Shown here one piece after another: positions 1 to 8,501 of a stretch of 64,000 nt of DNA. The stretch comes from Kriegella sp963975415. GTDB lineage: Bacteria; Bacteroidota; Bacteroidia; Flavobacteriales; Flavobacteriaceae. The stretch spans positions 310,001-374,000 of the forward strand of contig NZ_CAXBGN010000005.1 of NCBI RefSeq assembly GCF_963975415.1, in the 5' to 3' direction. Numbering within the stretch: position 1 is the first letter of the stretch; the number at the start of each line of letters is the position of its first letter. Made by a program: the position numbers and the translations under genes. The notes under the pieces are model-generated. The model did no database searches and was not told the DNA's origin. It saw only the letters and a list, made by a program, of their open reading frames with translations.

Positions 1-67
1 TTCGGCCTTTTTAGAGAAACGAAAGGCTGAGTTTCCAGGGAAATAGTAAATCACCAAATACCTACTT

Positions 68-1624
68 ATGAACGTAAGAAAAAGTCTTCCCATGCTTTTT
101 TTTGTTTTTTGCCTAGGGGTTTCCCACACGCAAGGCCAGGATATAGCTGTAGATTATACTTTTGGGGAGAAATATAACGACAGGTACAAATTTTCCAATC
201 TGCTATCCATTTCTAAAGATGCGAACGGCGGTTCGGTACTTGTTCGAGCCTATTACACGGGTTTAATTCTTAAGCCCAAGGGCTATTTTATTGAACACTA
301 CGATAAAGATTTAGTGCTGCTTTCTGAATATAACTATAAACTAAAGAATGCCAATTTCGTGGAGGGTTATGTTCGTAACGGTCAAGTGTATCTTTTGTTT
401 TTAGATTATAATTACGATAGTCAATCGTATGAGTATATCGTGCACCGAAGCCCCATAGCAGAAATGAATTTTACAGAGGAAACCCTGCTTACTATTCCTT
501 CAAAAGAAGTGCAAAACCCTTTAGATAAGAATTATTATAATAGAAATTTCACTTCGGGTTTCAGTACTTCAGTACTTTTTGATGAAGAGAAAACGGCTTT
601 TGTCATTAGCGCACATTTTAAGAAAGGCAAGAGCAACAATCATTTTATCTATATGTTCGACACAAGCTTGAGAAAGTTGGTGGAACACGACTTCTCGGCA
701 GAGGTCGAAGAAAAGAACTATGCTTTCGAAAGTGTAGCCATTTCTAAGAACTTGGGAACGGCCTTTATTATTGGTAAAGCCTACTTTAAAAAAAGAAGGT
801 TTACTGCCCAAGAACGGAAATTTCAGTACGAACTGATTCAAATCTCAAGTAATGGCAGCAGAATACAAACCTTTGATGATGCCGGTAAATTCTCCGAGGG
901 CCTTAAACCCATTATCAACGGTACCGATTTATTCTGTGTAGGGTTTTATGCAGATAGAAAAGACAATCGCTATAACGGACTTTCGTATTTTAAGCTGGAC
1001 CCAAATAGTTTAGCTATTAGGTCAAAAAAATACAACCCCTTCTCCGAACAATTTATGATGGACAAGTTCGGGCGTGAAGAAGACAAAGAAATCAAAAATC
1101 TAGTTTTTAAAAATGCAAGTGTTACTGATGAAGGTGATCTCTTGTTCAATGCAGAAGAGTATTTTGTAACTTCAAGTGTTCAGGCAAACTCAAGCGGAGG
1201 TAGGATAAAAGTACAACGGTACCATCATAATGACATCGTAAGTGCAAAGCTAAATGCCAATGGTGAAGTCATCTGGATCCGAAATATAAATAAGGCGGAG
1301 GTCACTCAAGGTGATGGTGCCTATGCTTCCTATAGTTCTTGTACCAAAAATGGAAACACCTATTTCTTTATAAGCACAGCTGCTGAAAATCCACAAATAC
1401 TGCCAGGCGAAAGACTACTTTTCAAGCAAGGTCTTAGTCGCAATCGCAACGTTTTTACTATACGACTTGATCCGCAAGGGAACATTAGCTATGAAAAACT
1501 TATCGATGATAAAGAGGCACGACTACCTTTGATGGTCTCTAAACCGCTGATAGCACCTTCGAATGATTTACTATTCTACGCCAAACGTGGCAGTAAAAAG
1601 CAATTGGTTAAAGTTGTTTTGTGA
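68..1624 (+). CDS. Secreted hypothetical protein, 518 aa
   Basis: No recognised family. The N-terminus has a Sec-type signal peptide: a basic start, then a hydrophobic core at about residues 8-18, with likely cleavage near the GQ at residue 23-24. The mature protein is a long run of alternating strands rich in Y, N and F, with phrases such as NGEVIWIRNINK and ISYEKLIDD that recall beta-propeller-like or repeat surface proteins of Flavobacteriia. There is no lipobox and no Por secretion tail. The gene stands alone, with 67 bases of window upstream and a weak hairpin (1630-1648) just after the stop. The ATG at 68 gives the signal peptide directly. Function unknown; export to the periplasm or surface is the only inference. 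Confidence 0.8.
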   Translation: MNVRKSLPMLFFVFCLGVSHTQGQDIAVDYTFGEKYNDRYKFSNLLSISKDANGGSVLVRAYYTGLILKPKGYFIEHYDKDLVLLSEYNYKLKNANFVEGYVRNGQVYLLFLDYNYDSQSYEYIVHRSPIAEMNFTEETLLTIPSKEVQNPLDKNYYNRNFTSGFSTSVLFDEEKTAFVISAHFKKGKSNNHFIYMFDTSLRKLVEHDFSAEVEEKNYAFESVAISKNLGTAFIIGKAYFKKRRFTAQERKFQYELIQISSNGSRIQTFDDAGKFSEGLKPIINGTDLFCVGFYADRKDNRYNGLSYFKLDPNSLAIRSKKYNPFSEQFMMDKFGREEDKEIKNLVFKNASVTDEGDLLFNAEEYFVTSSVQANSSGGRIKVQRYHHNDIVSAKLNANGEVIWIRNINKAEVTQGDGAYASYSSCTKNGNTYFFISTAAENPQILPGERLLFKQGLSRNRNVFTIRLDPQGNISYEKLIDDKEARLPLMVSKPLIAPSNDLLFYAKRGSKKQLVKVVL

Positions 1625-1629
1625 CAATC

Positions 1630-1654
1630 CCCTCCCTTTGAATGAGGGTTTTTC
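1630..1654 (+). terminator. Weak candidate terminator after the secreted protein gene
   Basis: CCCTC at 1630-1634 can pair with GAGGG at 1644-1648, followed by five T residues. The stem is only 5 bp, so this is a tentative call resting on its position 6 bases after the stop codon. Confidence 0.3.
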
Positions 1655-1721
1655 GGGAAGTATGGTCTTATGCGTATGAAAAAGAAATACTTCTGTTAAT
1701 TAACATTCGTGTTCTATTTAT

Positions 1722-1757
1722 TTTGGATTAAATCCATAAATTTGGAATAAATCCAAA
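1722..1757 (+). promoter_or_regulatory. Tandem TTTGGA/TCCAAA palindromes over a -7 box
   Basis: Two inverted repeats lie side by side 19 bases apart: TTTGGATTAAATCCA at 1722-1736 and TTTGGAATAAATCCAAA at 1741-1757 (perfect TTTGGA-N5-TCCAAA). Between and into them runs TAAATTTG at 1737-1744, an exact match to the Bacteroidota -7 consensus TAnnTTTG. A protein bound to the palindromes would cover the promoter, so they look like repressor operators for the radical SAM gene that starts at 1761. Transcription would begin around 1750, giving an almost leaderless mRNA. The binding protein is unknown. Confidence 0.5.
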
Positions 1758-1760
1758 TAA

Positions 1761-2834
1761 TTGAACAAAGAAAATTATTTAAAGGGTCGCGGAGCACAGC
1801 AAAATACGAACAATAAATTCTCGGAATTCAGCGCTGAAACCCGAGATGATTTCTTGGAGTTTTGTCGTATAGAAGGCGAAGAGGCAGACAATAACAAGAC
1901 CCAGTATATCCCTATCTTCCCAAAGACCATTGTGAATAAGGTTACGAGTCCAGATGTAGGAATGATGTATTCTATGAACCCCTATCAAGGGTGTGAGCAC
2001 GGTTGTATTTATTGCTACGCACGTAATGCCCATGAATTTTGGGGCTATAGTGCCGGACTAGATTTTGAAAGGAAGATATTATTGAAAAAGGAAGCGCCTC
2101 AACTCCTTGAAAAAAAACTAAAAAGTAAGAACTGGAAGCCTGCCACTATTGTGCTATCAGGAAATACCGATTGCTATCAGCCTGTAGAAAAAAAGTTTAA
2201 GATAACTAGAGGATGCCTGGAAGTCTTTTTAAAGTATCGCCATCCGGTTGGCATCATTACGAAAAATGCATTGGTTTTGCGCGACCTTGATATTCTAAAG
2301 GAGCTTGCCAAAGACAATCTGATTGCTGTAAACGTATCGGTTACTTCATTATCGGAAGAAACGCGACGTATCTTGGAACCCCGAACGGCCACCATAAAAA
2401 AGCGCCTAGAGACTATTCGAGTACTTTCTGATAATGATATTCCCGTAAATGCCATGTTGGCTCCCATTATCCCTGGTATTAATAGCCATGAGATTATGAA
2501 TTTGGCGAAAGCTGTTTCCGAAAACGGCGCAAGTTCTTTTGCCTTCACGGTAGTACGTTTGAATGGGGCAATAGGTCAGATTTTTACAGATTGGATAAAA
2601 AAGGCGCTTCCCGATAGGGCCGAAAAAGTTCTGAATCAAATACAGGAATGTCATGGGGGCACCTTGAACGATAGCCGGTTCGGAATTAGAAGCCGGGGCG
2701 AGGGTAAAATAGCTACTCAAATACATGATTTGGTGCGGTTAGCGCGTCACATCTATTTCAAAGATAAATCATTCCCCAGCCTGAACATGACACTTTTTGA
2801 ACAGTACAAAGAGGGTCAAATGAAATTATTCTAA
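1761..2834 (+). CDS. PA0069-family radical SAM protein
   Basis: A radical SAM enzyme of the PA0069/SplB-like family, expected to bind a [4Fe-4S] cluster and cleave S-adenosylmethionine; its substrate is not established. The cluster motif C-x3-C-x2-C is seen at Cys78, Cys82 and Cys85 (GCEHGCIYCYAR). The family's N-terminal signature KGRGAQ is at residues 8-13 and fixes the reading frame to its very start. The start codon is TTG at 1761. It directly follows an in-frame TAA (1758-1760), so no upstream start is possible, and no Shine-Dalgarno sequence is present. Length of 357 aa is normal for the family. Monocistronic, under the palindromic promoter region at 1722-1757. Confidence 0.9.
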   Translation: MNKENYLKGRGAQQNTNNKFSEFSAETRDDFLEFCRIEGEEADNNKTQYIPIFPKTIVNKVTSPDVGMMYSMNPYQGCEHGCIYCYARNAHEFWGYSAGLDFERKILLKKEAPQLLEKKLKSKNWKPATIVLSGNTDCYQPVEKKFKITRGCLEVFLKYRHPVGIITKNALVLRDLDILKELAKDNLIAVNVSVTSLSEETRRILEPRTATIKKRLETIRVLSDNDIPVNAMLAPIIPGINSHEIMNLAKAVSENGASSFAFTVVRLNGAIGQIFTDWIKKALPDRAEKVLNQIQECHGGTLNDSRFGIRSRGEGKIATQIHDLVRLARHIYFKDKSFPSLNMTLFEQYKEGQMKLF

Positions 2835-2911
2835 AAAAAAGTAGCATTAGTGTCCAATAATAGCTGTTGAAAACGTCTTTAGAATATAGAAACAATTAAA
2901 ACCTTGGAATC

Positions 2912-3259
2912 ATGAGCAATTTTTTATTTTTATTTAGAGGAGGAGACGCAACTTGGACTGAACAAACACCCGAAGAAATGCAAGCACATATGCAAAAATG
3001 GGGCGCTTGGATGGGAGGCCTAAAGGAAAAAGAACAATTGGTAGATGGCCTGCCATTGGCAAAAAGCGGAAACGTAGTGCATAAATCTGGCGAAGTGATT
3101 ACCGATGGCCCCTTTGCCGAGGGGGCTGAGGTGGTCGGTGGATATCTCATCGTTTCGGCAGATAATCAAAAAGACGCGATAGAAATTTCAAAGGGCTGCC
3201 CCATTTTTGAACACGATGGTAATGTTGAGGTTAGGGAGATTATGTCAATGAATATGTAG
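2912..3259 (+). CDS. YCII/DGPF-domain protein
   Basis: A 115-residue dimeric alpha/beta-barrel protein of the YCII-related DGPF family, with the diagnostic TDGPFAE at about residues 64-70 followed by VVGGYLIV. Such proteins are genetically linked to ECF42-type sigma factors, and one follows 62 bases downstream here on the same strand. No enzymatic role is established. The sequence is complete with an ATG start. A strong hairpin at 3284-3307 separates it from the sigma gene, so co-transcription would require readthrough. Confidence 0.88.
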   Translation: MSNFLFLFRGGDATWTEQTPEEMQAHMQKWGAWMGGLKEKEQLVDGLPLAKSGNVVHKSGEVITDGPFAEGAEVVGGYLIVSADNQKDAIEISKGCPIFEHDGNVEVREIMSMNM

Positions 3260-3283
3260 TTTCTACACACATTTTGCATGGAG

Positions 3284-3310
3284 AAGCCCGGTAATTGTAT
3301 CGGGCTTTTT
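3284..3310 (+). terminator. Intrinsic terminator or attenuator between DGPF and sigma genes
   Basis: AAGCCCG at 3284-3290 pairs perfectly with CGGGCTT at 3301-3307 and is followed by a T-run. It ends only 12 bases before the sigma-factor start, so it could end the DGPF transcript or tune readthrough into the sigma gene. Confidence 0.65.
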
Positions 3311-3321
3311 AATTTTATCTT

Positions 3322-4572
3322 ATGGAGGAAACAAAAAATGAACAGCTGGTCGAACATGTCTTTAGACATGGCTATGGTAAGATAGTTTCTTTTCTGGTGC
3401 ATAAATTCGGTCCAACACATTTAGAAAGAATTGAAGATGCCGTACAAGAGGCTTTGCTTAAGGCAATGCAGGTTTGGGGCTATGAAACACCTCCGAAAAA
3501 CCCCACTTCCTGGTTGTTACGTGTCGCCAATAATCATCTGATCGACACGCTTCGAAGAGATAAGAAAGTGGTTCAAAGTTATGATGCCTCAATTTTTAAT
3601 ACGGAACGGTCTGCGCAAGAAGAGGTCTGTTTGAACGAGAGCATCAACGATAGTCAGTTGAAAATGATCTTTGCATGTTGTCACCCTTCACTTTCGCAAG
3701 AGTATCAGATAGTTCTCAGTTTAAAATTGATCGGTGGTTTTGGAAATAGAGAAATAGCCATGGCCCTCTTTAAAAAGGAGGAGACAATCGCCAAATCATT
3801 TACTAGGGCAAAAAAACGATTGAAGGCACATGTAAAAACTTTGGATATTCCCTTGGAGTTGGCTCTTAGGTCGCGATTGGCCATCGTCTTAAAAATTATC
3901 TATCTGCTTTTCTCCGAGGGGTACTCCACAAGTTTCGGAGAGACATTAATCAAGAAAGACATCTGTCTCGAAGCCATTCGTCTGGCTTTATTGCTGTCGC
4001 AGAATAAATATTCAAATCAACCGGAAGTTCATGCATTGTTGGCGCTTATGTGCCTACATACGGCTAGGTTCGAAGCTAGGGTGGATCAGAAGGGTAATAT
4101 GGTAGATTTAGAACATCAAGATAGGAGTTTGTATAATCAAGATCTGATTAAAATCGGGATACACCATTTAGAAAAGGCAGCTGTTGATAGTGAACCTTCA
4201 AATTACCATTTACAGGCGGCAATATCGTATTACCATTGTACTGCCGGCAATTTTGAGAAAACCGATTGGAAAAGTATTTTGAGGTTGTATAAGCTACAGT
4301 TATCTAAGCAGTACTCACCTATCGTGCAGTTGAACAGTATAGTACCCTACTATAAAATACACGGAGCGCAGAAAGCCTTGGGGGTGCTTCATGATTTTGA
4401 AAAGAGTGACTATTTTTTGAAAAATGCCCTTTTCTATGGGATTAAGTCTACTCTTTTACTCGATTTGAACCTTACTAAAGAGTCGAAGTTGGCATTGCAA
4501 ATGGCCATCTCTTTGACAACCAATACAAAAGAAAAACTATATCTTTCTGAAAAGTTGAAGACAATGGGGTGA
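3322..4572 (+). CDS. ECF42-like RNA polymerase sigma factor with helical C-terminal extension
   Basis: Sigma-70 family factor of the long ECF type. Region 2 (about residues 10-75) has the promoter-melting segment DAVQEALLKAMQVWGYETPPKNPTSWL split by short changes. Region 4 (about 105-160) has the helix-turn-helix around GFGNREIAMALFKKEE. A C-terminal extension of about 240 residues follows (DUF6596/TPR-like, helical, with LLFSEGYSTS). That extension and the adjacent DGPF gene are the hallmarks of group ECF42, which lacks a classical anti-sigma factor; the C-terminus is thought to control activity. Length of 416 aa fits. ATG start at 3322. Confidence 0.9.
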   Translation: MEETKNEQLVEHVFRHGYGKIVSFLVHKFGPTHLERIEDAVQEALLKAMQVWGYETPPKNPTSWLLRVANNHLIDTLRRDKKVVQSYDASIFNTERSAQEEVCLNESINDSQLKMIFACCHPSLSQEYQIVLSLKLIGGFGNREIAMALFKKEETIAKSFTRAKKRLKAHVKTLDIPLELALRSRLAIVLKIIYLLFSEGYSTSFGETLIKKDICLEAIRLALLLSQNKYSNQPEVHALLALMCLHTARFEARVDQKGNMVDLEHQDRSLYNQDLIKIGIHHLEKAAVDSEPSNYHLQAAISYYHCTAGNFEKTDWKSILRLYKLQLSKQYSPIVQLNSIVPYYKIHGAQKALGVLHDFEKSDYFLKNALFYGIKSTLLLDLNLTKESKLALQMAISLTTNTKEKLYLSEKLKTMG

Positions 4573-4683
4573 TACATTAGGTGTTTTCGAAATTTTTGGT
4601 CCTATTATATCGTATTGGTGGGCTTGCCATGTTTACCTTTTAATTTTGATGGAACTAATGGTTATAAATTTAAACTTATGATC

Positions 4684-5250
4684 ATGAGAAAATCATTATT
4701 TTTTGCAACAGTATTTTATTTAACGCTTCTTACCGCTGAAGCACAAGATTTTAATTTTGGAGTAAAGGGAGGAATCAATGTAGCTTCTATAGGGGGTAAT
4801 TCTTATGTAGGCCTGGGTGGTTTTGGTTCTAAAGTCGGTTTTCATCTGGGGGGTGTGGCCGAAGTTCCTGTTTCTGAGAAATTCTCGATTCAACCCGAAT
4901 TACTATATTCATCGCAGGGCAGCAAATGGAATTTTAATTCTTCGGATGGGAATCTAAAATTAGACTATATCAATTTGCCAATTCTGGGAAAATATCATAT
5001 TCTTAAGGGGTTGAGTGCCGAAGCCGGTCCATTAGTAGGGTATTTGATTTCTACGAACGAAGAAGTGGAGAACAGTCGTTTTTCAAAATTGGATGTAGCC
5101 TTTGCCATAGGTGCTTCATATCGCTTGAACGATAATGTTTCTGTTGGTTTGCGCTATAATAAGGGAATATTGAATATAAATAGCGATTCTAATATTGATG
5201 GTAGTAATCAAAACAATGTGTTTCAGATTTTTGCCGGGTATTCGTTTTAG
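4684..5250 (+). CDS. Outer-membrane beta-barrel protein (porin family)
   Basis: A small barrel protein of the OMP_b-brl type. A signal peptide (MRKSLFFATVFYLTLLTAEAQ with cleavage after AEA) is followed by FNFGVKGGINVASIGG, the standard first strand of this family, then alternating strands ending in FQIFAGYSF with the C-terminal aromatic residue typical for BAM-dependent insertion. The reading frame stays open upstream to a TTG at 4615, but only the ATG at 4684 (or 4678) gives a proper signal peptide, so 4684 is chosen. About 110 bases separate it from the sigma gene. Function beyond an outer-membrane location is unknown. Confidence 0.85.
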   Translation: MRKSLFFATVFYLTLLTAEAQDFNFGVKGGINVASIGGNSYVGLGGFGSKVGFHLGGVAEVPVSEKFSIQPELLYSSQGSKWNFNSSDGNLKLDYINLPILGKYHILKGLSAEAGPLVGYLISTNEEVENSRFSKLDVAFAIGASYRLNDNVSVGLRYNKGILNINSDSNIDGSNQNNVFQIFAGYSF

Positions 5251-5292
5251 AAGCTTATAATTCATAGCAGACCCTTTAGAAGAGCGATTATT

Positions 5293-5356
5293 GAGGCCAA
5301 TTTAAGGTAGATGTTGTGGTGTTCCATGATTTCGATGAGATGCTTAAATTGGTCTC
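5293..5356. repeat. Long-armed stem-loop between convergent genes
   Basis: GAGGCCAATTTAAG (5293-5306) pairs with CTTAAATTGGTCTC (5343-5356): 14 positions with one G-U pair and a 36-base loop. It lies between the outer-membrane barrel gene and the convergent HD hydrolase. It could act as a bidirectional terminator or 3' stabilising structure; no long T-run follows it. Confidence 0.5.
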
Positions 5357-5418
5357 TATTATTTTCGGGTATTCATGAACAATTCATCTTAATAGCTTCC
5401 TAAGGTAAAAGTCGTATT

Positions 5419-6090
5419 TCAACCTTTTATTCCCAATGGGTTCCATTCCTTATAGAATTGCTCTAAATATGCTAACATGAAATGATGGCGTTCTTCAGCC
5501 AATTTTTTACCGGTTTCAGTATTCATTTTATCCTTTAAGAGCAAAAGCTTTTCATAAAAATGATTGATAGTAGGAGCGTTCGACTTCTTATAATTTTCTT
5601 TTGTTTGCTTTAATTTTGGGGCAATACTTGGATTGTATAGTTCCCGGTTTTTAAAGCCTCCATAATTAAATGCACGGGCAATTCCGATAGCTCCCATGGC
5701 ATCTAAACGATCGGCATCTTGAACTACCTGTAACTCTAAAGAGCTAAATTGACTATCCTGCGCTTGTTCAAGGCTGTTCTTGAATGAGATGTTCTCAATG
5801 ATTTTTATAACGTGTTGAACCGTCTTTACGTCGACGCTCAGGGCGCTCAAGAAGTCGTTGGCAAGCTTGGGGCCAATGGTCTCATCACCATTATGAAATT
5901 TAGCGTCGGCAATATCGTGCAATAGGGCCGCTAGACTAACGGTTAAGACATCTACTTTTTCATCTTTGGCGATAAGCAGGGTATTATTGAACACCCGCTG
6001 AATATGAAACCAATCATGACCTCCTTCTGCACCTTGTAACGTTTCTTTGACAAAGGCAATGGTTTGTTCTACAATTTCTGTATTATTCAT
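5419..6090 (-). CDS. HD-domain phosphohydrolase (YedJ-like)
   Basis: A metal-dependent HD-superfamily phosphohydrolase of about 220 residues. The metal ligands are visible: His at HDWFHIQRV (residues 24-29), the HD pair in LLHDIADAK, and a distal Asp in VVQDADRLDAMGAIG, the arrangement found in YedJ/PA-type nucleotide-related phosphohydrolases. Substrate unknown. Its ATG overlaps the stop codon of the upstream acyltransferase gene (ATGA at 6087-6090), so the two are translationally coupled. Confidence 0.85.
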   Translation of the reverse strand: MNNTEIVEQTIAFVKETLQGAEGGHDWFHIQRVFNNTLLIAKDEKVDVLTVSLAALLHDIADAKFHNGDETIGPKLANDFLSALSVDVKTVQHVIKIIENISFKNSLEQAQDSQFSSLELQVVQDADRLDAMGAIGIARAFNYGGFKNRELYNPSIAPKLKQTKENYKKSNAPTINHFYEKLLLLKDKMNTETGKKLAEERHHFMLAYLEQFYKEWNPLGIKG

Positions 6091-6821
6091 GTATTGTGAA
6101 TTCCTGAAATTACTTTTTCCTCCACTTCGCTTATTAGTAGATCAAAATCACCATTATTTTCTAAAGGCAGATGAACTTGAAAGGAAATGTGATTGCCGAT
6201 GCCATAAGGAAATTTGCCATATTTAAGCATTTTCCATGAATTATTGATGCTGATGGGTACTATTAAAGCATTGGGAGCATTTTTCAATAACAATTTTAGG
6301 CCAGTAGGTTGAAATTTTTTAGGGTGGCCATCACGACTTCGGGTACCTTCAGGGAAAATTACGGCTCCTCGGTTGTGTTCGGCTATATATTTTCCCAATT
6401 TGGCAATTTCCCGAAGGGCTTGTTTGCTATCTTTTCGGTCGATAAGTACCGAGCCACCATGTCGAAGGTTATAGGAAACGCTCGGTATACCACGTCCTAA
6501 CTCTACTTTGCTTACAAATTTCGGATGGTGCTTGCGCATATACCAGCTGATAGGTGAGATGTCGTGCATACTTTGATGGTTAGGTACAATAATCAAAGGG
6601 CGATCCGTAGGAATAGTATATGAATTGGAGAAAGAATAGGTAGTGCCTAAAACATGTGTGCAACGTATCAAGCACAAATTCATAAGGCTAACACTTTTTT
6701 TATGTGCCTCGTATCCAAAAATTCGATGGCAGCACCACTGTATGGGGTGAAAGACCAAAAGTGTCAGAGCAAAGAAAAATAAATAGATGACCGACAAAGG
6801 ATATGCGAGTAACTTTTGCAT
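6087..6821 (-). CDS. plsC: 1-acyl-sn-glycerol-3-phosphate acyltransferase
   Basis: Lysophosphatidic acid acyltransferase family, adding the second acyl chain in phospholipid synthesis at the inner membrane. The catalytic H-x4-D motif is NHQSMHD at residues 81-87, and the phosphate-binding motif FPEGTRSR is near residue 150. A hydrophobic N-terminal segment (residues 8-28) anchors it. The frame is open to 6836, but the ATG at 6821 (MQKLLAYPLS) gives the normal length of 244 aa and a clean membrane anchor. It heads a two-gene operon with the HD hydrolase. Several PlsC paralogues per genome are common, so the exact acyl acceptor is inferred. Confidence 0.87.
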   Translation of the reverse strand: MQKLLAYPLSVIYLFFFALTLLVFHPIQWCCHRIFGYEAHKKSVSLMNLCLIRCTHVLGTTYSFSNSYTIPTDRPLIIVPNHQSMHDISPISWYMRKHHPKFVSKVELGRGIPSVSYNLRHGGSVLIDRKDSKQALREIAKLGKYIAEHNRGAVIFPEGTRSRDGHPKKFQPTGLKLLLKNAPNALIVPISINNSWKMLKYGKFPYGIGNHISFQVHLPLENNGDFDLLISEVEEKVISGIHNT

Positions 6822-6838
6822 GGCACAAAAATACAAGA

Positions 6839-6976
6839 GCCCATCTAAAAAGCCTAACCCATACTTAATTACGAATCCTGAAAAATAGAGATGAAGTAAT
6901 GTAGATACTGATATTCAGTAACTTGTATGTTTATTTCTTCTTCGTAAAAACGTTTTCAAAGACTTTTTAGATGGGC
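6839..6976. repeat. 138-bp intergenic element bounded by 14-bp inverted repeats
   Basis: GCCCATCTAAAAAG at 6839-6852 and its exact reverse complement CTTTTTAGATGGGC at 6963-6976 enclose 110 bases with no reading frame of note. No target-site duplication is visible in the flanks. It may be a small miniature element, or the closing stem of a non-coding RNA between plsC and the bacilliredoxin gene. Confidence 0.5.
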
Positions 6977-7007
6977 ACTTATAAAAAATGTTTTTTGGTA
7001 AAGATTA

Positions 7008-7418
7008 TTAGCAGAACTCGTTGTAGGCCTCGATCAAATTTTCAGCAATAAGTTCTGCGGGACGGCCTTCAATATGATGTCTTTCGATCATATGCACCAA
7101 TTCACCGTTTTTGAACAATGCCATACTAGGTGATGACGGGGGAAAAGGGACCATAAGGTTACGGGCGGCATTGACAGCTTCAGTATCTACCCCGGCAAAA
7201 ACAGTTACGGCATGGTTTGGAGTTTTGTCATTATGAAGACTGAGTTTAGCAGCAGGTCTTGCATTGGCGGCAGCACAACCACATACTGAATTTACCACAA
7301 CAAGTGTTGTGCCTTCTTGATTGATTGCTTTTTCGACTGCTTCGGCTGTATATAATTCTTCAAATCCAGCAGAAGCCAAATCGTTTCTCATTGGTTTTAC
7401 TAATTCTTCGGGATACAT
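7008..7418 (-). CDS. BrxA/BrxB family bacilliredoxin
   Basis: Thiol-disulfide protein of the YphP/YqiW family, which removes bacillithiol from proteins. The family signature is complete: start MYPEELVKPMR and the active-site CGC at Cys46-Gly47-Cys48 (VVNSVCGCAAANARP). Length of 136 aa is standard. Bacillithiol is known in several Bacteroidota, so the function is plausible. Single gene, with the inverted-repeat element downstream and a gene-free stretch of about 320 bp upstream. Confidence 0.93.
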   Translation of the reverse strand: MYPEELVKPMRNDLASAGFEELYTAEAVEKAINQEGTTLVVVNSVCGCAAANARPAAKLSLHNDKTPNHAVTVFAGVDTEAVNAARNLMVPFPPSSPSMALFKNGELVHMIERHHIEGRPAELIAENLIEAYNEFC

Positions 7419-7741
7419 AATCTTTCTGTTTATATTATTTGTGGGTTGTCAAAGATACTACATCTGTCGCATTAAGTAGGTAGACCTTAACTTTTCATTA
7501 AAAACTACCTGGCAGAAACCCTAGGCTTCTTGTACTGAAAGGATTAATGATCATAAAGAGTGATTAAGGGCAAATAGCTTTTTGGTTTGAAAAGTATCGG
7601 CCCTATAATAATTTAAGGTGTTCTTTTGATATATATATCACTGAGGGTAAGGTAAAATTAGGAAGACATCTCTCCTATGACTTAAACAACGCACACTTCT
7701 TTTCCTGCAAAGTCATATCTTTGCCAAAAATCAAACAATTC
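7419..7741. other. Intergenic region with a palindrome and -7 box
   Basis: A 320-base gap between divergent genes. It holds a perfect 14-base AT palindrome TGATATATATATCA at 7627-7640 and the -7 box TATCTTTG at 7716-7723 for the rightward gene. No coding-like sequence was recognised. Confidence 0.5.
7716..7723 (+). promoter_or_regulatory. -7 promoter element TATCTTTG for the TerB-DnaJ gene
   Basis: Exact match to TAnnTTTG. It overlaps the TTG codon at 7721 that opens the longest reading frame, so that TTG cannot be the start; the ATG at 7742 lies a sensible 18 bases downstream. No clear -33 TTTG is seen. Confidence 0.55.
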
Positions 7742-8476
7742 ATGGTTAAATGGTTTGCTGCCATCTTAGGATATTATCTTTTTCGCTTTCCTGGTGCAAT
7801 TCTAGGATTTCTGGTAGGTAGTTTTGTTGACAACCTGAGTGGAGGTGGTCGTGCAAAAACCGTTTTCAGTGATATGACGCGACAAAGCGTATCGCCGGCT
7901 GATTTTGAATTGAATCTGCTGTCACTCTGTTCCATAGTAATCAAGGCCGACGGACAGGTCAGTCAACGTGAAATGGACTATGTACGGCAATATTTTGTGG
8001 GTACCTATGGCAAAGATAAGGCAAACGCTATTTTTCGAACTTTCAATGAAATCAATAAAAAACACGAGATTTCAGCTCAGCGGATATGTACATTTCTAAA
8101 CCAACGTACACGTTACGAGGTACGTTTGCAATTGTTGCATTTCTTGTTCGGTATTGCCCAAGCCGATGGTTCGGTAAGCAAGCTAGAGGTAGATAAAATT
8201 CGTGAGATTGCGGGATACTTGCGCGTTGCATTGCGCGATTTTGAAAGTATAATGGCCATGTTCATCAAGTCGGCCGATAACTCTTATAAGATTTTGGAAA
8301 TTGAAAAATCGGCGTCTAATGAAGAGGTTAAAAAAGCGTATCGTACGATGGCCAAAAAGTATCACCCCGACCGCGTAAATACTGAAAACGAAGCTATTAA
8401 AAAAGGTGCGGAAGAGAAGTTTAAAGAAGTACAGCTGGCTTATGAAACCATTCAAAAAGAGCGAGGCATCAATTAA
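7742..8476 (+). CDS. TerB-like/DnaJ-domain co-chaperone (DjlA-like)
   Basis: Domain order matches the DjlA type. An N-terminal membrane segment (about residues 2-22, GYYLFRFPGAILGFLVGSFV) contains glycine-rich turns. A TerB-like helical domain with acidic motifs (IVIKADGQVSQREMDYV and FGIAQADGSVSKLEVDKI) covers about residues 55-165. The C-terminal J domain has the HPD motif in KKYHPDRVN, which stimulates a DnaK-type ATPase. Predicted membrane-anchored with the J domain in the cytoplasm. Start chosen at ATG 7742 because a -7 promoter box overlaps the earlier TTG. Confidence 0.9.
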   Translation: MVKWFAAILGYYLFRFPGAILGFLVGSFVDNLSGGGRAKTVFSDMTRQSVSPADFELNLLSLCSIVIKADGQVSQREMDYVRQYFVGTYGKDKANAIFRTFNEINKKHEISAQRICTFLNQRTRYEVRLQLLHFLFGIAQADGSVSKLEVDKIREIAGYLRVALRDFESIMAMFIKSADNSYKILEIEKSASNEEVKKAYRTMAKKYHPDRVNTENEAIKKGAEEKFKEVQLAYETIQKERGIN

Positions 8477-8501
8477 CGGGTTTCTTATTTATTGACATAC
8501 C

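Noticed and set aside
2177..2726. Two overlapping minus-strand frames over 100 codons
   Set aside because: Both lie wholly inside the radical SAM gene and show only mirror-image codon bias.
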